Assembly (NCBI GenBank): GCA_021820965.1
Contig: JAKACZ010000014.1
Span: 1 to 64,000 of the forward strand
Length of the DNA: 64,000 nucleotides
Source: Bacillota bacterium
GTDB taxonomy: Bacteria > Bacillota > Sulfobacillia > Sulfobacillales > Sulfobacillaceae
Direction of reading: 5' to 3'
This document shows, in pieces, positions 7,968 through 17,361 of this stretch (positions within the stretch are counted from its first letter, which is position 1; each line of letters begins with the position of its first letter). The notes beneath the pieces were generated by a model, which saw only the letters and a list, made by a program, of their open reading frames with translations, searched no databases and was not told the DNA's origin. A program made the translations under genes and the position numbers.

Positions 7968-8992
7968 AGCAAGTAGCGGACCCGCACCGCTAACCCGGGT
8001 GAGATGGCCTCTACCCGGGTTCCCGGAACGTCGTGCAGTGGTGTCCGCCAGGATCAGGGCCTGGCGCAGAGCCCGGTTCCCTCCGTTTGCCCGCGCTTTC
8101 GTTTTGGCCGGGGGCTCAGGAGGCCCATGCGGCGACGTGATCGGCATCGGGAAACCGACTGAGGTCCAGGCCCAGTTCGGCGAGGATCACCTCGGCGGTG
8201 CGGCGACTGACGCCGGGAATCGTGCACAGCAACGCCATCGTCGCGGTCATCGCATGCACGCGACGCACGATCTCCTGGTCTCAGGCGGCGATCCGAACGG
8301 TGCGTTCATCAATATGGCCCAGGAGTTGGTCCAAGAGGAACCGTTGATGGTCGCCCATCAAGCCCTGGAGCGCGGGGACGAGGGCGTCATATTTCTTGCG
8401 CAATCGGCCGACGGCGAGGCCCGCGAGGACGGCGGGGTCGGTTTCCCCGGCGACCAAGCGGTCCCACATCGCCCGGCCGGAGACGTCCAGCACGTCCGAG
8501 GCCACCGAGGCGAGTTTGATGTTGGCGCCTTCCAGCACCTTTTGCACCCGATTAATATCCCGGGCTCGCTCCGCGAGCCACTGGGTCCGCTGGCGCGTGA
8601 CTTCGCGCAGTTCCCGCTGGGGCTTGTCGGGGATAAAACTCGGGGTCAGGAGCCCATGGCGTAAGAGATCGGCAATCCACGTGGCATCTGTCACGTCGGT
8701 CTTACGGCCCGGCACATTCTTTATAGGTGCCGGATTCACCACCCAGGTGGTAAAGCTGGCTTCCAATAGGGTTATACACCGGCTTCCAGTAGGACCCGGT
8801 GGCTTCCATGGCCACGTGGGTCACGTGGCGCGTCTGCAGCCAGGCTTGAAGGGCCAAGAGATCCGGTGTGGTCGTCTCAAAGGTCCGAGTCGTGAAGTTC
8901 GCGTGACCGCGGCCATTGGTATCGCATACACCGGCAACGACGTTGCGCTTGTGCACATCTAATCCCCCACAATGGGGATACAACACTTCCAT
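7968..8992 (-). pseudogene. Degenerate IS110-family transposase
   Basis: The ATG at 8992 (site AAAGGATC) opens MEVLYPHCGGLDVHKR, the first acidic motif of the DEDD transposases; MEATGSYWKP follows. A frameshift near 8766 moves the homology to the next frame (WVVNPAPIKNVPGRKTDVTDA, then WIADLLRHGLL). That frame is cut by TGA at 8281, continues recognisably (LLCTIPGVSRRTAEVILAEL), meets another TGA at 8116, then APGQNESAGKR, then another shift into GNRALRQALILADTTARR. The C-terminus is lost by about 7968. The element is dead, and no end sequences or target duplication could be identified. Confidence 0.85.
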
Positions 8993-8999
8993 CCGTGAG

Positions 9000-9408
9000 A
9001 GATCCTTTCTGCACCCAGGCTCGGCCGCGGAGGCGGCCGGGTCCCGCTGGGCTCGGGGGATGGGCCATGACTCGAATCTGCCCCGCGTGCTCACCCAAAG
9101 GTGGCGACAGTCTCAGGTTCCCGAGGCACCCACCACAAACTCGTGTACGCATTCTGAATGGCAGAGAGAATTCCGTGGGGGGATAGGGTGCTAATCAGAG
9201 CATACGCCCCAAGACGGCGTCACGAAAGAGCCCCTATTTTCATGCGCGCAGGTTGCCGGGCGCAGCGCGGCATGGGGAACTCGTGTGATGACAGCTATTA
9301 CGACGGAGCGATCAGTCACATAATCGGGGTACCCGTTTTTCTTTTGCGACTGCGTGGGGGATCCTAAAAATGCGGATTTTGTATACTCGGTAGAGGCGGG
9401 GTGAAACC
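9000..9408. other. Intergenic region
   Basis: No gene, RNA or convincing repeat recognised between the IS110 remnant and the SDR stub. Confidence 0.4.
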
Positions 9409-9606
9409 ATGCAATTGGCTGGGGAATATGTGGTCGTCACTAGTGGAGCCAGCGGAATCGGCCGCGCCATGGCCCAGGATCTACTTGGAGTTGAGGCGGT
9501 TGTAGCCATTGCTTCGCGGCCGGTCCGCGTCGGCCCCCTAAGAGGAAAGCCTACCAGCCTTTGGATCTATAGGATATCTCAAGAAGTCGGGCGCGATGCA
9601 ACTTGA
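9409..9606 (+). pseudogene. Short-chain dehydrogenase/reductase N-terminal stub
   Basis: The first 26 residues, MQLAGEYVVVTSGASGIGRA and a few more, match the N-terminal strand and glycine-rich TGxxxGIG cofactor loop of SDR oxidoreductases. After about residue 28 the frame loses all SDR character and stops at 65 residues, whereas functional SDRs are near 250. No catalytic YxxxK is present. A deletion or insertion has removed the rest of the gene. Confidence 0.6.
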
Positions 9607-9776
9607 CCATCTTTCCGGGGTGGACGAGCTTATGCGCCAAATGACTGCGTCTTCGTTGGCGACGCGGCAATAATCCATGTTGACGGTTCAACAACGTTAC
9701 TATATATTTTATAGTATTGAGGGACGTAAGTCGGACGCCTGTGGGCAAATCTCTCGGGAGGAGGAATAAATGAGCG

Positions 9777-11024
9777 ATGGTCCCCGAACCGCGGCAACCC
9801 AAGAATCCCGGCGCATTGCGATGGAAGGCTCTGGGGTGGATTACTCTCGCCGAGCTGCTGGCGATGAGCGTCTGGTTTAGTGCTTCGGCCGTGACCACGG
9901 CCTTAGTGCGTCAATGGCATCTCACCTTGGCCGCTGCTCCCTGGCTCACCGCGTCGGTCCAATTAGGATTTGTGTGTGGTGCTTTACTGAGTGCTACCTT
10001 AGGTTTAGCGGATCGGATCGCGTTACGCCGCCTAATGGCCTCGGGCACCTTGGGTGCGGCCCTGAGCACCATGGCATTGCTTGCGTTCCCTTCCGGGGGG
10101 TGGGTGGCATTTGCGCTACGAGCGATCACGGGAGCGTGTTTGGCTGTGGTCTATCCGGTGGCGGTCCAATGGATTGCGCAGTGGTTTCCTCGGCAACGGG
10201 GTCTCGCGATAGGGATTCTCATTGGTGGATTGACGGTGGGATCGGCCCTGCCTCACGTGTTGACGGGCTTGCCGATGGTGCAGAATTGGCGGACAGTCCT
10301 GGGGGCCAGTGCGGGACTCGCTATGATCGGCTGGGCCCTGGTGGTTTGGGTTGTTCCGCACCACCCGGGAGTTTTTCATCCGCCCGTGTTCCAGTGGACT
10401 CGTATCGGCGCGGTCATGCGAAATCGGCCCGTTATGCTGGCGAATCTGGGCTATTGGGGCCATATGTGGGAGCTTTACGCGATGTGGACGTGGGTACCTG
10501 TGTTTCTTGTAGCCAGTGAAGCGACGTTTTGGCATGGCGCGGCTCTTAAGACTGTTGCGGGAGCTGTTAGTTTTGCCGCCATTGGGGTCGCCGGTTTTGG
10601 CGGGGCACTGGTAGGCGGGTGGGCGGCCGACCGGTGGGGACGGACTCGTGCTACCATGATGGCGATGGGAATCAGTGGAGCCATGGCCCTCATCATTGGA
10701 ACCACATATCGCCAAGCCCCCGTCCTCACCGTGCTTGTCGCTTTGGTCTGGGGTATTAGTGTGATAGCAGACTCGGCTCAGTTTTCCACGGCGGTCACGG
10801 AGTTGAGTCCGGCGGATCTATTGGGGAGTGCATTGACCTTGCAGATGGCGGTGGGATTTTTAATTACAATCGGGTCCATTGACTTAGTGGGGTGGTTGCA
10901 ACCTCTGTGGGGCTGGGAATATGTTCTGATGGTACTGGCCATCGGTCCTTTGATTGGTATATGGGCGATGGCGCGCCTACGGCACCGCCCAGAATCGTAT
11001 CAGCTGGCTCACGGCCGCCGTTAG
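9777..11024 (+). CDS. MFS transporter
   Basis: A 415-residue, 12-helix major facilitator. Signature loops include LGLADRIALRRLMASGTLGA after helix 2 and GGWAADRWGRTRATMMA between helices 8 and 9. A strong GGGAGGAGG site precedes an ATG at 9770, but that ATG is in another frame and opens only a 39-codon frame; the transporter's own ATG is at 9777, 12 bases from the site. Either the second ATG is used, possibly by coupling, or a one-base change has shifted the first few codons. A HxlR-type regulator follows 38 bases downstream and may control it. Confidence 0.85.
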   Translation: MVPEPRQPKNPGALRWKALGWITLAELLAMSVWFSASAVTTALVRQWHLTLAAAPWLTASVQLGFVCGALLSATLGLADRIALRRLMASGTLGAALSTMALLAFPSGGWVAFALRAITGACLAVVYPVAVQWIAQWFPRQRGLAIGILIGGLTVGSALPHVLTGLPMVQNWRTVLGASAGLAMIGWALVVWVVPHHPGVFHPPVFQWTRIGAVMRNRPVMLANLGYWGHMWELYAMWTWVPVFLVASEATFWHGAALKTVAGAVSFAAIGVAGFGGALVGGWAADRWGRTRATMMAMGISGAMALIIGTTYRQAPVLTVLVALVWGISVIADSAQFSTAVTELSPADLLGSALTLQMAVGFLITIGSIDLVGWLQPLWGWEYVLMVLAIGPLIGIWAMARLRHRPESYQLAHGRR

Positions 11025-11062
11025 TGCGACCTGCCGGCTTCGATATTCCAAGGAAAGGAGCC

Positions 11063-11443
11063 ATGTCTATGCCTGAGGAGCTCTCTCAAATTGTATGTCC
11101 CATCCAGCGGGCCGCGACTCTGGTGGCAGACGTCACAGTCATCGTGATTTTACGGGAATTGCAACATGGTCCGAGGCGATTTAGCCATTTTGTCGACGTG
11201 GGATTGAATCCGCGCACCCTCTCGAAACGCCTTCAGTGTCTGGTGTCCGAAGGAGTACTGAGTCGCACGGCTTACGCGGAATCCCCGCCACGAGTGGACT
11301 ATGCGCTGACGGATAAAGGCCGGGCCTTGACTCCGGTTTTGCGTGCGCTTCAAGAGTTTGGCGAGGAGTGGATGCCGGCCGGCCCAGAAGACCTGGCAGC
11401 ATTTCAGGCGCAAACCCAAAAGGCGTCAACCATCCCTACATAA
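11063..11443 (+). CDS. HxlR-family transcriptional regulator
   Basis: A 126-residue winged-helix DNA-binding protein. Features are an early cysteine (IVCPIQRAATLVAD), then VIVILRELQHGPRRFSHF, the recognition region LNPRTLSKRLQCLVSEGVLSR and the wing VDYALTDKGRALTPVL, all diagnostic of HxlR/MarR-like regulators that often respond to aldehydes or oxidants. The ATG at 11063 follows AAGGAAAGGAG. It is co-oriented with the MFS gene 38 bases upstream. The last codons lie inside the right end of a TnpB-type element (11425-11495), so the extreme C-terminus may have been altered by insertion. Confidence 0.88.
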   Translation: MSMPEELSQIVCPIQRAATLVADVTVIVILRELQHGPRRFSHFVDVGLNPRTLSKRLQCLVSEGVLSRTAYAESPPRVDYALTDKGRALTPVLRALQEFGEEWMPAGPEDLAAFQAQTQKASTIPT

Positions 11444-11495
11444 AGGCCAGAGCTTGAGGGAGACACGGCTCCATCGGTTGACCAGCCTTAGTCCC
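11425..11495 (-). mobile_element. Right-end remnant of a TnpB-type (IS200/IS605-like) element
   Basis: Read on the minus strand it contains ACTAAGGCTGGTCAACCGAT, then AAGCTCTGGCCTT and GGTTGAC, the usual layout at the 3' end of TnpB elements, where the guide-RNA scaffold lies. Twenty-eight bases (11468-11495) are identical, in inverted orientation, to 55960-55987. Upstream on the minus strand no intact tnpB exists. Confidence 0.55.
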
Positions 11496-12431
11496 GCCGG
11501 AACGGGAAGCCGTTCAGTCGGTTGAGACCTTTGTCAGTCATCTCAGCCCTTCGGTCCTCCATTAAACGCCAGCGGGTATAGGGCGATGGTTGTCGACCCA
11601 ACTGAACATGGGCGCGAGGAGAGAAAGGCTGGTGTGAGCAGCTCCGTAAGCGGTCCTCGAAAGGAGAATGGCTTGTTAGGGTGTTTGTCTTAGACCTTGC
11701 CCATTGATTAAGTACAGCTTCGGAGAGGTTATCCGGCTTGAGCGATACGGCCACCCGGTTATTCACCAAAAGACCCGAGGCGCTCCAGGTTTAAAACGGT
11801 ACCATCTCACGCATCACTGCGCGGCACCCTTTAAGCCACCTCGGCGTGAACACAACGTCAACGGATTCGACGGCATCGGACGCGGAATGGGCCAGCCCAA
11901 TGGCCCCTTCGCTGAGGACGGCACGAATGGCTGGAGTGTTGTCCCGCGTCGTTAATATGCTGGTGAGCACCGTTCCGCCAATCCTACTCGGGGTGTTGAT
12001 GGGTGTCGCCAGCCAGCGCTGAACCACTCTCTGCGGATAAATCCGGGCGTTCACACTCTCAGCGGCTCTCACGCCCGCTCGCGCGAGAGTTACAGCATCC
12101 GCTGCCTCATGCTCCGGCACGCTTTCTTTCTCGGACGACCCGCTTTGACTCGAGCCGCGGGAATAGCGGCCCAAGGACGACGGCTGGCATCCACGTGCAA
12201 GTTGGTTTGGGATAGCCTGTTGCCAAGCCGTCGACAGGAGTGGATCCGCACTTGGCCGACTCTAAATCCTTGGCGACTTTGAGGACCTCGAGCTTGGATG
12301 TTCGTGTGCCGAATCCGACAACGCGCCTACCAGCACTTTCAGCCATGCAGGTCCCGGTTACCACACCCTGTTTGCACGAACTCGAAGACGCTCATGGTGC
12401 CATGTTTTGCAGCCTCGCTGTCAAAAAAACT
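11496..12431. other. Non-coding or heavily decayed stretch
   Basis: About 0.9 kb with only short frames, none with a convincing start signal. The minus-strand frames at 11791-12174 and 12107-12364 lie where a tnpB gene would be expected upstream of the right end at 11425-11495, but I could not recognise TnpB motifs in them. Confidence 0.4.
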
Positions 12432-12493
12432 CTTGGCCCTTTCGGGCCAGCAGGCTTATGACCTAAGGGAATCCCCCGGGAACGGTTCCCGGG
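12432..12493 (+). repeat. Dispersed repeat with palindrome
   Basis: Positions 12432-12463 (CTTGGCCCT...GCTTATGACC) match 56063-56094 at 29 of 32 bases. The next bases, TATGACCTAAGGGAATCCCC (12457-12476), match 52309-52328 at 19 of 20. They run into an inverted repeat CCCGGGAA-CGG-TTCCCGGG (12475-12493). The lipoprotein start codon is 100 bases downstream, so a regulatory role is possible. Confidence 0.5.
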
Positions 12494-12592
12494 CATGACC
12501 GCCGGGGCATTACGCCCGATTTTGGTAACGCCCTCGGTAGTCGGGACGTTATGATTAAAGACGCACACATCATGTGAGGAGGAAACGGTTCG

Positions 12593-13975
12593 ATGCATCG
12601 GATTATCCCGGGATTAACGGTCACTATGGGCATTATAGTCGGCACGGCAGGCTGTGGGTTCGGGTCTCATCCGGCCGCCTCGGCGGGGACGCCCGTAACG
12701 AGGATGTCCGGGCCTTCGCCATCGGTCCCGGCATCGCGTGCGAGCGCCGGCGTATCACCCTCACCGACTACCGCGTCAAGCCCTGGGCACCCGGCGCAAC
12801 CGACCGGTTCGGGCACCTCGTCGCAGACGGCCCCGTTTCTACTCCACGACAGTTTGGCCACTACCGCTACTTGGCAGTGGCTTTCGCTCCGAACGAAAGC
12901 AGGTTCCCCTAGCCTTATCGCCGCGATTTCCCCGTCGGGTCATCAACTGACCATCTGGGTGGCAACCTACATTGGCATGTACGATGCGCATCCCAAAATC
13001 TCTCGTATTGCGTGGAATTTGACGTCTCACGCGCTGGGACAGACCCACGCGGCTTTGGCCGCGCCATCACCGGCTTCTTCTCCTGCCTATCAACTGATCT
13101 CTGAAAGTCCCGACAAGGCCAAGCCCGTTTTGATGCACGGGACGTCCCGCGCCCCCATCGCCTGGCCTGCAGCCGTTCCCACCTATATGTCAGGCATCAA
13201 TCCTGCCACGACGCCATTTCGGCTCGATAACCGGGTAATCGGACAGTCGGGTCAATGGCTTTGGGTCGCGTTAAAGGGTCCCGCGAACGATCCGGTTGCC
13301 CTCCGGTCCGTATGGGGGTTCCGCCATTGGAACCGACTCGTGGCGCTTAACGTCCGTTCCGGCCAATATCGGCTCTTTGCCTTGCCACGATCCCAATCGG
13401 AGGTTCTCACGGGTCCGCTATGGTATGCACCGCCAACGTTTGCCGCCAACCAGAACTGGGTATACATTGGAATCGGTTCCTGGCTAGGTCGTTTCCCCGC
13501 CAATCCGCTCTCGGTCAACGCGGTCAAGGTTTACGGAGGCCCTCCGGCTCATCTGACCCAGGAACGGCGCAAGCGAGCGCTCTCTATTCTCACAAATGCC
13601 TCGTGGAAGTCCGTGGATGCCGATGCCGCTTTTTGGAACTGTTACGTCATGAACGACCCGAACACCAAGGCCTGCGCGCCGGGCGTACGTTATCCGAACA
13701 GCCCTGCCTTGAGCCAACAGTTTACCTACTTTAACCACGGCTCTATACCCGTCACCTTACAGTGGGCCACCCAGCTACCCCTGTCCGCTGCGGAGAATCG
13801 CGTGCGCACGGCTGACATCGCGCGGTTGAAGGCTAGCCTCAAGGCCAGTCTGCTGATGCGTTGGGTCGCGAGTCCGAGCCCCGCGGCGCTACGCAAGGAT
13901 TATCCCCACGGGCCCCCGTATCCACTGCCGGGGTATTATCGCAAGGACGGGTTGTACTGGGCAAACGGCTCTTAG
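12593..13975 (+). CDS. Secreted lipoprotein of unknown function
   Basis: A 460-residue exported protein. The first 21 residues form a lipoprotein signal peptide ending in VGTAGC, with the lipidated cysteine at position 21. Residues about 28-80 are rich in Ser, Pro, Thr and Gly, a flexible tether. The rest (from about 85) is a globular domain with many Trp/Tyr strands (TIWVATYIGMYDA, WLWVALKG, NWVYIGIGSW), reminiscent of a beta-propeller-like or repeated beta fold, though no family is recognised. Two cysteines near 350-365 could form a disulphide. Site GAGGAGG precedes the ATG. Confidence 0.7.
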   Translation: MHRIIPGLTVTMGIIVGTAGCGFGSHPAASAGTPVTRMSGPSPSVPASRASAGVSPSPTTASSPGHPAQPTGSGTSSQTAPFLLHDSLATTATWQWLSLRTKAGSPSLIAAISPSGHQLTIWVATYIGMYDAHPKISRIAWNLTSHALGQTHAALAAPSPASSPAYQLISESPDKAKPVLMHGTSRAPIAWPAAVPTYMSGINPATTPFRLDNRVIGQSGQWLWVALKGPANDPVALRSVWGFRHWNRLVALNVRSGQYRLFALPRSQSEVLTGPLWYAPPTFAANQNWVYIGIGSWLGRFPANPLSVNAVKVYGGPPAHLTQERRKRALSILTNASWKSVDADAAFWNCYVMNDPNTKACAPGVRYPNSPALSQQFTYFNHGSIPVTLQWATQLPLSAAENRVRTADIARLKASLKASLLMRWVASPSPAALRKDYPHGPPYPLPGYYRKDGLYWANGS

Positions 13976-14015
13976 CGACTTATCGCAAATATTTGGACGT
14001 TGTAAGGTCAGTGCG

Positions 14016-14717
14016 TTATGTTAAACCGGAATCCAGAGGGGGGCATCGAGCCAGATGGCGCAAATGGGCGACGCCAGACGCACTTCCTCCTTGCCGGGCA
14101 ACATGGCTAGCGAACACCAAGAAAGTGGATAGAATGAAGGGGCCAATCGGTGTTGGACTGGCCCCAATTGTTGAGTGCCTCACGCAGAGACGTGCTCGTT
14201 TACACACCAAGACTTGTGGTGGGGGCTCACCCACTTCACCACTAATCTTGGTCGCTAACACCTTTATCATCGAAATGTTAGTCGGGACAAATCCAAGCCT
14301 TCTATAAAGGCGGAAGGCACCCTCGTTGTGACCGAAAACATGGAGTTTGATGCGGCGCACTCCTAACGGTCGCACCGCTTCCTCCAAGGCTTGCAGCGTC
14401 TGGGTCCCGAATCCTCGGCTCCGGTATTGCTCCTGTATTTCGATATCGTATAAAAACGCGGATTTCCCTTCTTCGTCCATGATGGCGTACCACACGATCC
14501 CGACGGAGCCCAGCTCATCATCATGGGCCAAGAAGAAATAGTGGTTTTTCGTTTGGAGTCCGTTAGGCAACAACTGGTGGGTCTCCTCGGTCGCGCGCTC
14601 AACCGCTTCCCCCTCGGCCCAGCCGCCGCTACGGACATGCTCTTCAGCATAGCCCACGATTGCACCGGCGATCCATCGAGTATACTGTTCTTCCGTCATC
14701 GGGATTAAACGAATCAA
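14016..14717 (-). CDS. GNAT-family N-acetyltransferase with C-terminal extension
   Basis: Residues 1 to about 155 form a GNAT domain: GSVGIVWYAIMDEEGKSAFLYDIEI (strands 2-4) and the acetyl-CoA loop QEQYRSRGFGTQTLQALEE, then LHVFGHNEGAFRLYRRLGF. Most such proteins end close to residue 155-160; here the frame runs on about 75 residues with low-complexity, Arg/Pro/Ser-rich sequence. A terminator-like hairpin, GGGGCCA / TGGCCCC at 14139-14165, lies inside this extension. Loss of the original stop codon is the simplest explanation. Convergent with the lipoprotein gene. Confidence 0.8.
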   Translation of the reverse strand: MIRLIPMTEEQYTRWIAGAIVGYAEEHVRSGGWAEGEAVERATEETHQLLPNGLQTKNHYFFLAHDDELGSVGIVWYAIMDEEGKSAFLYDIEIQEQYRSRGFGTQTLQALEEAVRPLGVRRIKLHVFGHNEGAFRLYRRLGFVPTNISMIKVLATKISGEVGEPPPQVLVCKRARLCVRHSTIGASPTPIGPFILSTFLVFASHVARQGGSASGVAHLRHLARCPPLDSGLT

Positions 14718-14796
14718 CGGATTCCCCCCTCCGTACCGTGAGTGACAGACCGTGGTGCCTACAGCGCTGTCGCTTACCCCACGATGTTAGAGTGGC

Positions 14797-15237
14797 ATGC
14801 TGTCACTTCGTCAATCACTCAGGTTAACCCGGCGACTGATCGCGCTCTTAGTCGACGCCGCAGAAGTATTCCAACATCCGTATGTTAGACGGGTCGATTC
14901 TCGGAAAGGCTATCGAGAAACACGCTGGATCGCCTACGACCTCATTCGCCAAAGAGTCTGTGTCTGCGTGTACACTGAAAGAGGTAACGTGATTCGGGTG
15001 ATTTCATTGCGAAAGGGGAATCGACGTGAGCAATCGTTCTATTATAGACTCATCACATCGGCTCGTCGCCGTCGTAAAATGCCGCAGAGTCGAACGGATT
15101 GGGTGGCGGTCGACGCGTTGACGGACCAGACAATTGATTATCGCCATATCCCACCTCTGCCCGTCGTATTCACCGATCCGGTGGAGGTCATTGTGCCAAG
15201 ACATCGCCTCATGTATACGCGGCGCAGCTCATCGTAG
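14797..15237 (+). pseudogene. BrnT toxin - BrnA antitoxin in-frame fusion, probably defective
   Basis: Residues about 20-85 match BrnT-type ribonuclease toxins: DAAEVFQHPYVRR, RETRWIAYDLIRQRV, VYTERGNVIRVISLRK and REQSFYYR. Without a stop the frame runs into a BrnA-like antitoxin start, MPQSRTDWVAVDALTDQTID then YRHIPPLP, and stops before the usual DNA-binding part. The expected toxin N-terminus (W-D-P-A-K-type) seems to lie in the neighbouring frame (NPATDRA near 14826), and there is no good ribosome site. So this looks like a toxin-antitoxin pair fused and damaged by frameshifts. Confidence 0.55.
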
Positions 15238-15278
15238 CCGTCGATATCTCTAATTCGCAACCGCATATGCTCGATACA

Positions 15279-15298
15279 GCGCGGCCTTCCGGCCGCGC
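15279..15298 (+). terminator. Hairpin terminator after the BrnT-BrnA remnant
   Basis: Perfect stem GCGCGGCC-TTCC-GGCCGCGC, followed by a mixed, T-containing tract (CCTTAATTCTTCC). Probably terminates the upstream plus-strand unit; the weak T-run lowers confidence. Confidence 0.5.
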
Positions 15299-15299
15299 A

Positions 15300-15709
15300 C
15301 CCTTAATTCTTCCTTTCACGGCGCAGGTGGCTAGATGACACCGTGCGACGCAGCGGCCCTACGTTTGGTTATCCGGACGTCGTCAGTGACGGGCCAAGCC
15401 GGGGCAGGACCGGCCGCCGTGATGCTCTTTTTTACTCTTGGATCGGTGCCTGCGTAGCGAAATCCGGTCCATCTCTCTTCAGCATCAGCAGGGATTGGAT
15501 GATCCAGGATGGGGGAAATGCCCACACACGTGATGGCGCGTCACTGATCAAAAAACGATAAAAATGACAGTCACCCCAAAAACGCGCCACGTGGCGCCGG
15601 ATTTTTGCGGGGATTCGTCGATCAGCCACCTATGCGTAGGATTTGGTTGAGTGTGGGAGAATTTGCATAGACTATCATCGGACTCGCGACCTGAGGGGAG
15701 GTGTGGACG
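15300..15709. other. Intergenic region
   Basis: About 400 bases with no recognisable gene; short frames on both strands lack ribosome sites. Confidence 0.4.
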
Positions 15710-16000
15710 ATGGCAAGGAAGGTCATTCAAATGACCCAAACGTATGAGGCGATTGAGTCCCGGCATGCCAACAAGTGGATCGTCATCCGCGTGGTTGATG
15801 CTCAAAAACATCGGGGCGAGTTTGTCTACAAGGCCGACGAATTCAGTGCGCCCGAGCTGTGGGAAGCTAGCCGGCGCGAACATGCAAAGGGTTTTGATGT
15901 CGCCATTCGCTTTGGGGGTGCGCTCATCCCGGAGGGCACGCTCGCGTTGCCTTTTAGGATTCCGCTACAGTTGATGGCACCCCCGTCGAATTTTTTTTGA
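15710..16000 (+). CDS. Small hypothetical protein
   Basis: A 96-residue soluble protein starting at the ATG at 15710 after GGGGAGGT. It carries a plausible alpha/beta pattern (NKWIVIRVVDAQKHRGEFVY, then PELWEASRREHAKGFDVAIRF) with a hydrophobic C-terminal tail. No family recognised. Strong ribosome site and even codon use make it likely to be real. Its neighbour, the MFS gene, is convergent. Confidence 0.55.
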   Translation: MARKVIQMTQTYEAIESRHANKWIVIRVVDAQKHRGEFVYKADEFSAPELWEASRREHAKGFDVAIRFGGALIPEGTLALPFRIPLQLMAPPSNFF

Positions 16001-16056
16001 TTGACGTAGCGATTGTCATAGACCCCACGGCTAAAGCCGACCGGTTGCCCTCTATT

Positions 16057-17361
16057 TTAGCGGCGCGAATGGCGTTTGGGCTGGCTAGCGTCGTGTTCTA
16101 CAGGGATGTCTGGGATTTGTTTCCGGGAATTGACATCGTAGCGGCCTAGGATGACGGGGAACAAAATGACATATCCTGTCTGTAGTGCCGCAGCCGCCAG
16201 AAATGGCCAGACCAAGGCCCCGATTCCGATTAGCCATCCCCCGAATGCGGGACCTAATGCGCCCGCTAAGCTCCACGAAACGGCATTAAGGCTGGTGGCC
16301 AGACCGCGACGGCGGTCACGCACCAGGCTGACGCTGAATGCTTGACGCGCGCCCAGAGAACTGCGATTGACGATAGAGCGAGCCACATACAGGACCGCGG
16401 CCCAGGCAAATGTCGGCATGAAAGGAATGGCCACCAATAACGCGACGCCTAAAATGCGCGGGAGAATGATCGCGCGAACTAGTCCGACCTGATCCGAAAG
16501 GCGGGCGATCACAAGGGTGAAGGCTGCGGTTAAAAAGAAGGTAATGGCATACACGGGACCAATTGCGGCCGGTCCCACACCGAATTTCAGATTGAACCAA
16601 TAGGGTAAGAGCGGGGCAATGATGCCCACGCCTAGAGCGTTGACCATATTCACGGTGACCAGCAAAGTTAGGGCTCGGTTCTCCTTTTTGGTAATCGTGT
16701 CGGCATTTCCTTTAAACCGCGGTTCTTCCTTCGTCGCCGCTTCGCGGATGCTCCAAATCTGCCATAGGTTTACCACCGCCGCGACGAGGTTGAGCACAAA
16801 AATCGGAAGGTATACCGCGGCTCCGCTAGAAGCAGCAGACACTTGCGGTAACAGCGCCGCCAACAGCGATCCGACTCCCATACCGACAAACTGGAGCCCG
16901 GCATTGAAGCTGAACACGCTGGCCCGGCGTTGCAGCGGAACCGCTTGGGCAAGCCAGGCCTGTTCTGCGGGCGCAAACGGACCTGACGATCCATTGGCGC
17001 CGCGGCCGAAGCCAAACAATATCGCGGGGACCGCCACAACCCATGCTGACGGTGTGGCCAGGATAAGCGCGGTGCCGATGATGAGTCCGCATTCGTAGAT
17101 CAGCAGGAACAGACGGCGTCCGACCCGGTCGCTAACAATGCCGACAAAGAGACTCAAGCCGGCACCGACCAAGCCGCTCGCCATTAAGAGGAGTCCAATC
17201 TCGGGCGCCGACCAGCCCCGGGCCTTGAGGTACAAGGTAAAGTCGACGGCTAAGGCCCCCTGGGCTACCGCTCGGAACAAGCGCGCCGAAATTAGTTGGC
17301 GGGCCGTGCGTCCCAGGGACTGCCATCCGCGGATGGTGTATGGGGGCAACACGTTAGTCAT
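16057..17361 (-). CDS. MFS transporter
   Basis: A 434-residue, 12-helix major facilitator with the helix 2-3 signature GIVSDRVGRRLFLL and the helix 8-9 loop ARLSDQVGLVRAI. The start codon overlaps the stop of the upstream MarR gene (ATGA-type coupling), so the pair is one transcription unit and the pump is most likely repressed by that MarR protein, as in many drug or organic-acid efflux pairs. Substrate not readable. Confidence 0.88.
   Translation of the reverse strand: MTNVLPPYTIRGWQSLGRTARQLISARLFRAVAQGALAVDFTLYLKARGWSAPEIGLLLMASGLVGAGLSLFVGIVSDRVGRRLFLLIYECGLIIGTALILATPSAWVVAVPAILFGFGRGANGSSGPFAPAEQAWLAQAVPLQRRASVFSFNAGLQFVGMGVGSLLAALLPQVSAASSGAAVYLPIFVLNLVAAVVNLWQIWSIREAATKEEPRFKGNADTITKKENRALTLLVTVNMVNALGVGIIAPLLPYWFNLKFGVGPAAIGPVYAITFFLTAAFTLVIARLSDQVGLVRAIILPRILGVALLVAIPFMPTFAWAAVLYVARSIVNRSSLGARQAFSVSLVRDRRRGLATSLNAVSWSLAGALGPAFGGWLIGIGALVWPFLAAAALQTGYVILFPVILGRYDVNSRKQIPDIPVEHDASQPKRHSRR

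Noticed and set aside
8116-8283. Two in-frame TGA codons inside recognisable IS110 sequence, near a tRNA-Sec-like gene, as possible TGA recoding.
   Set aside because: The anticodon is GCA, which does not read UGA, and the transposase also carries ordinary frameshifts, so decay is the simpler reading.
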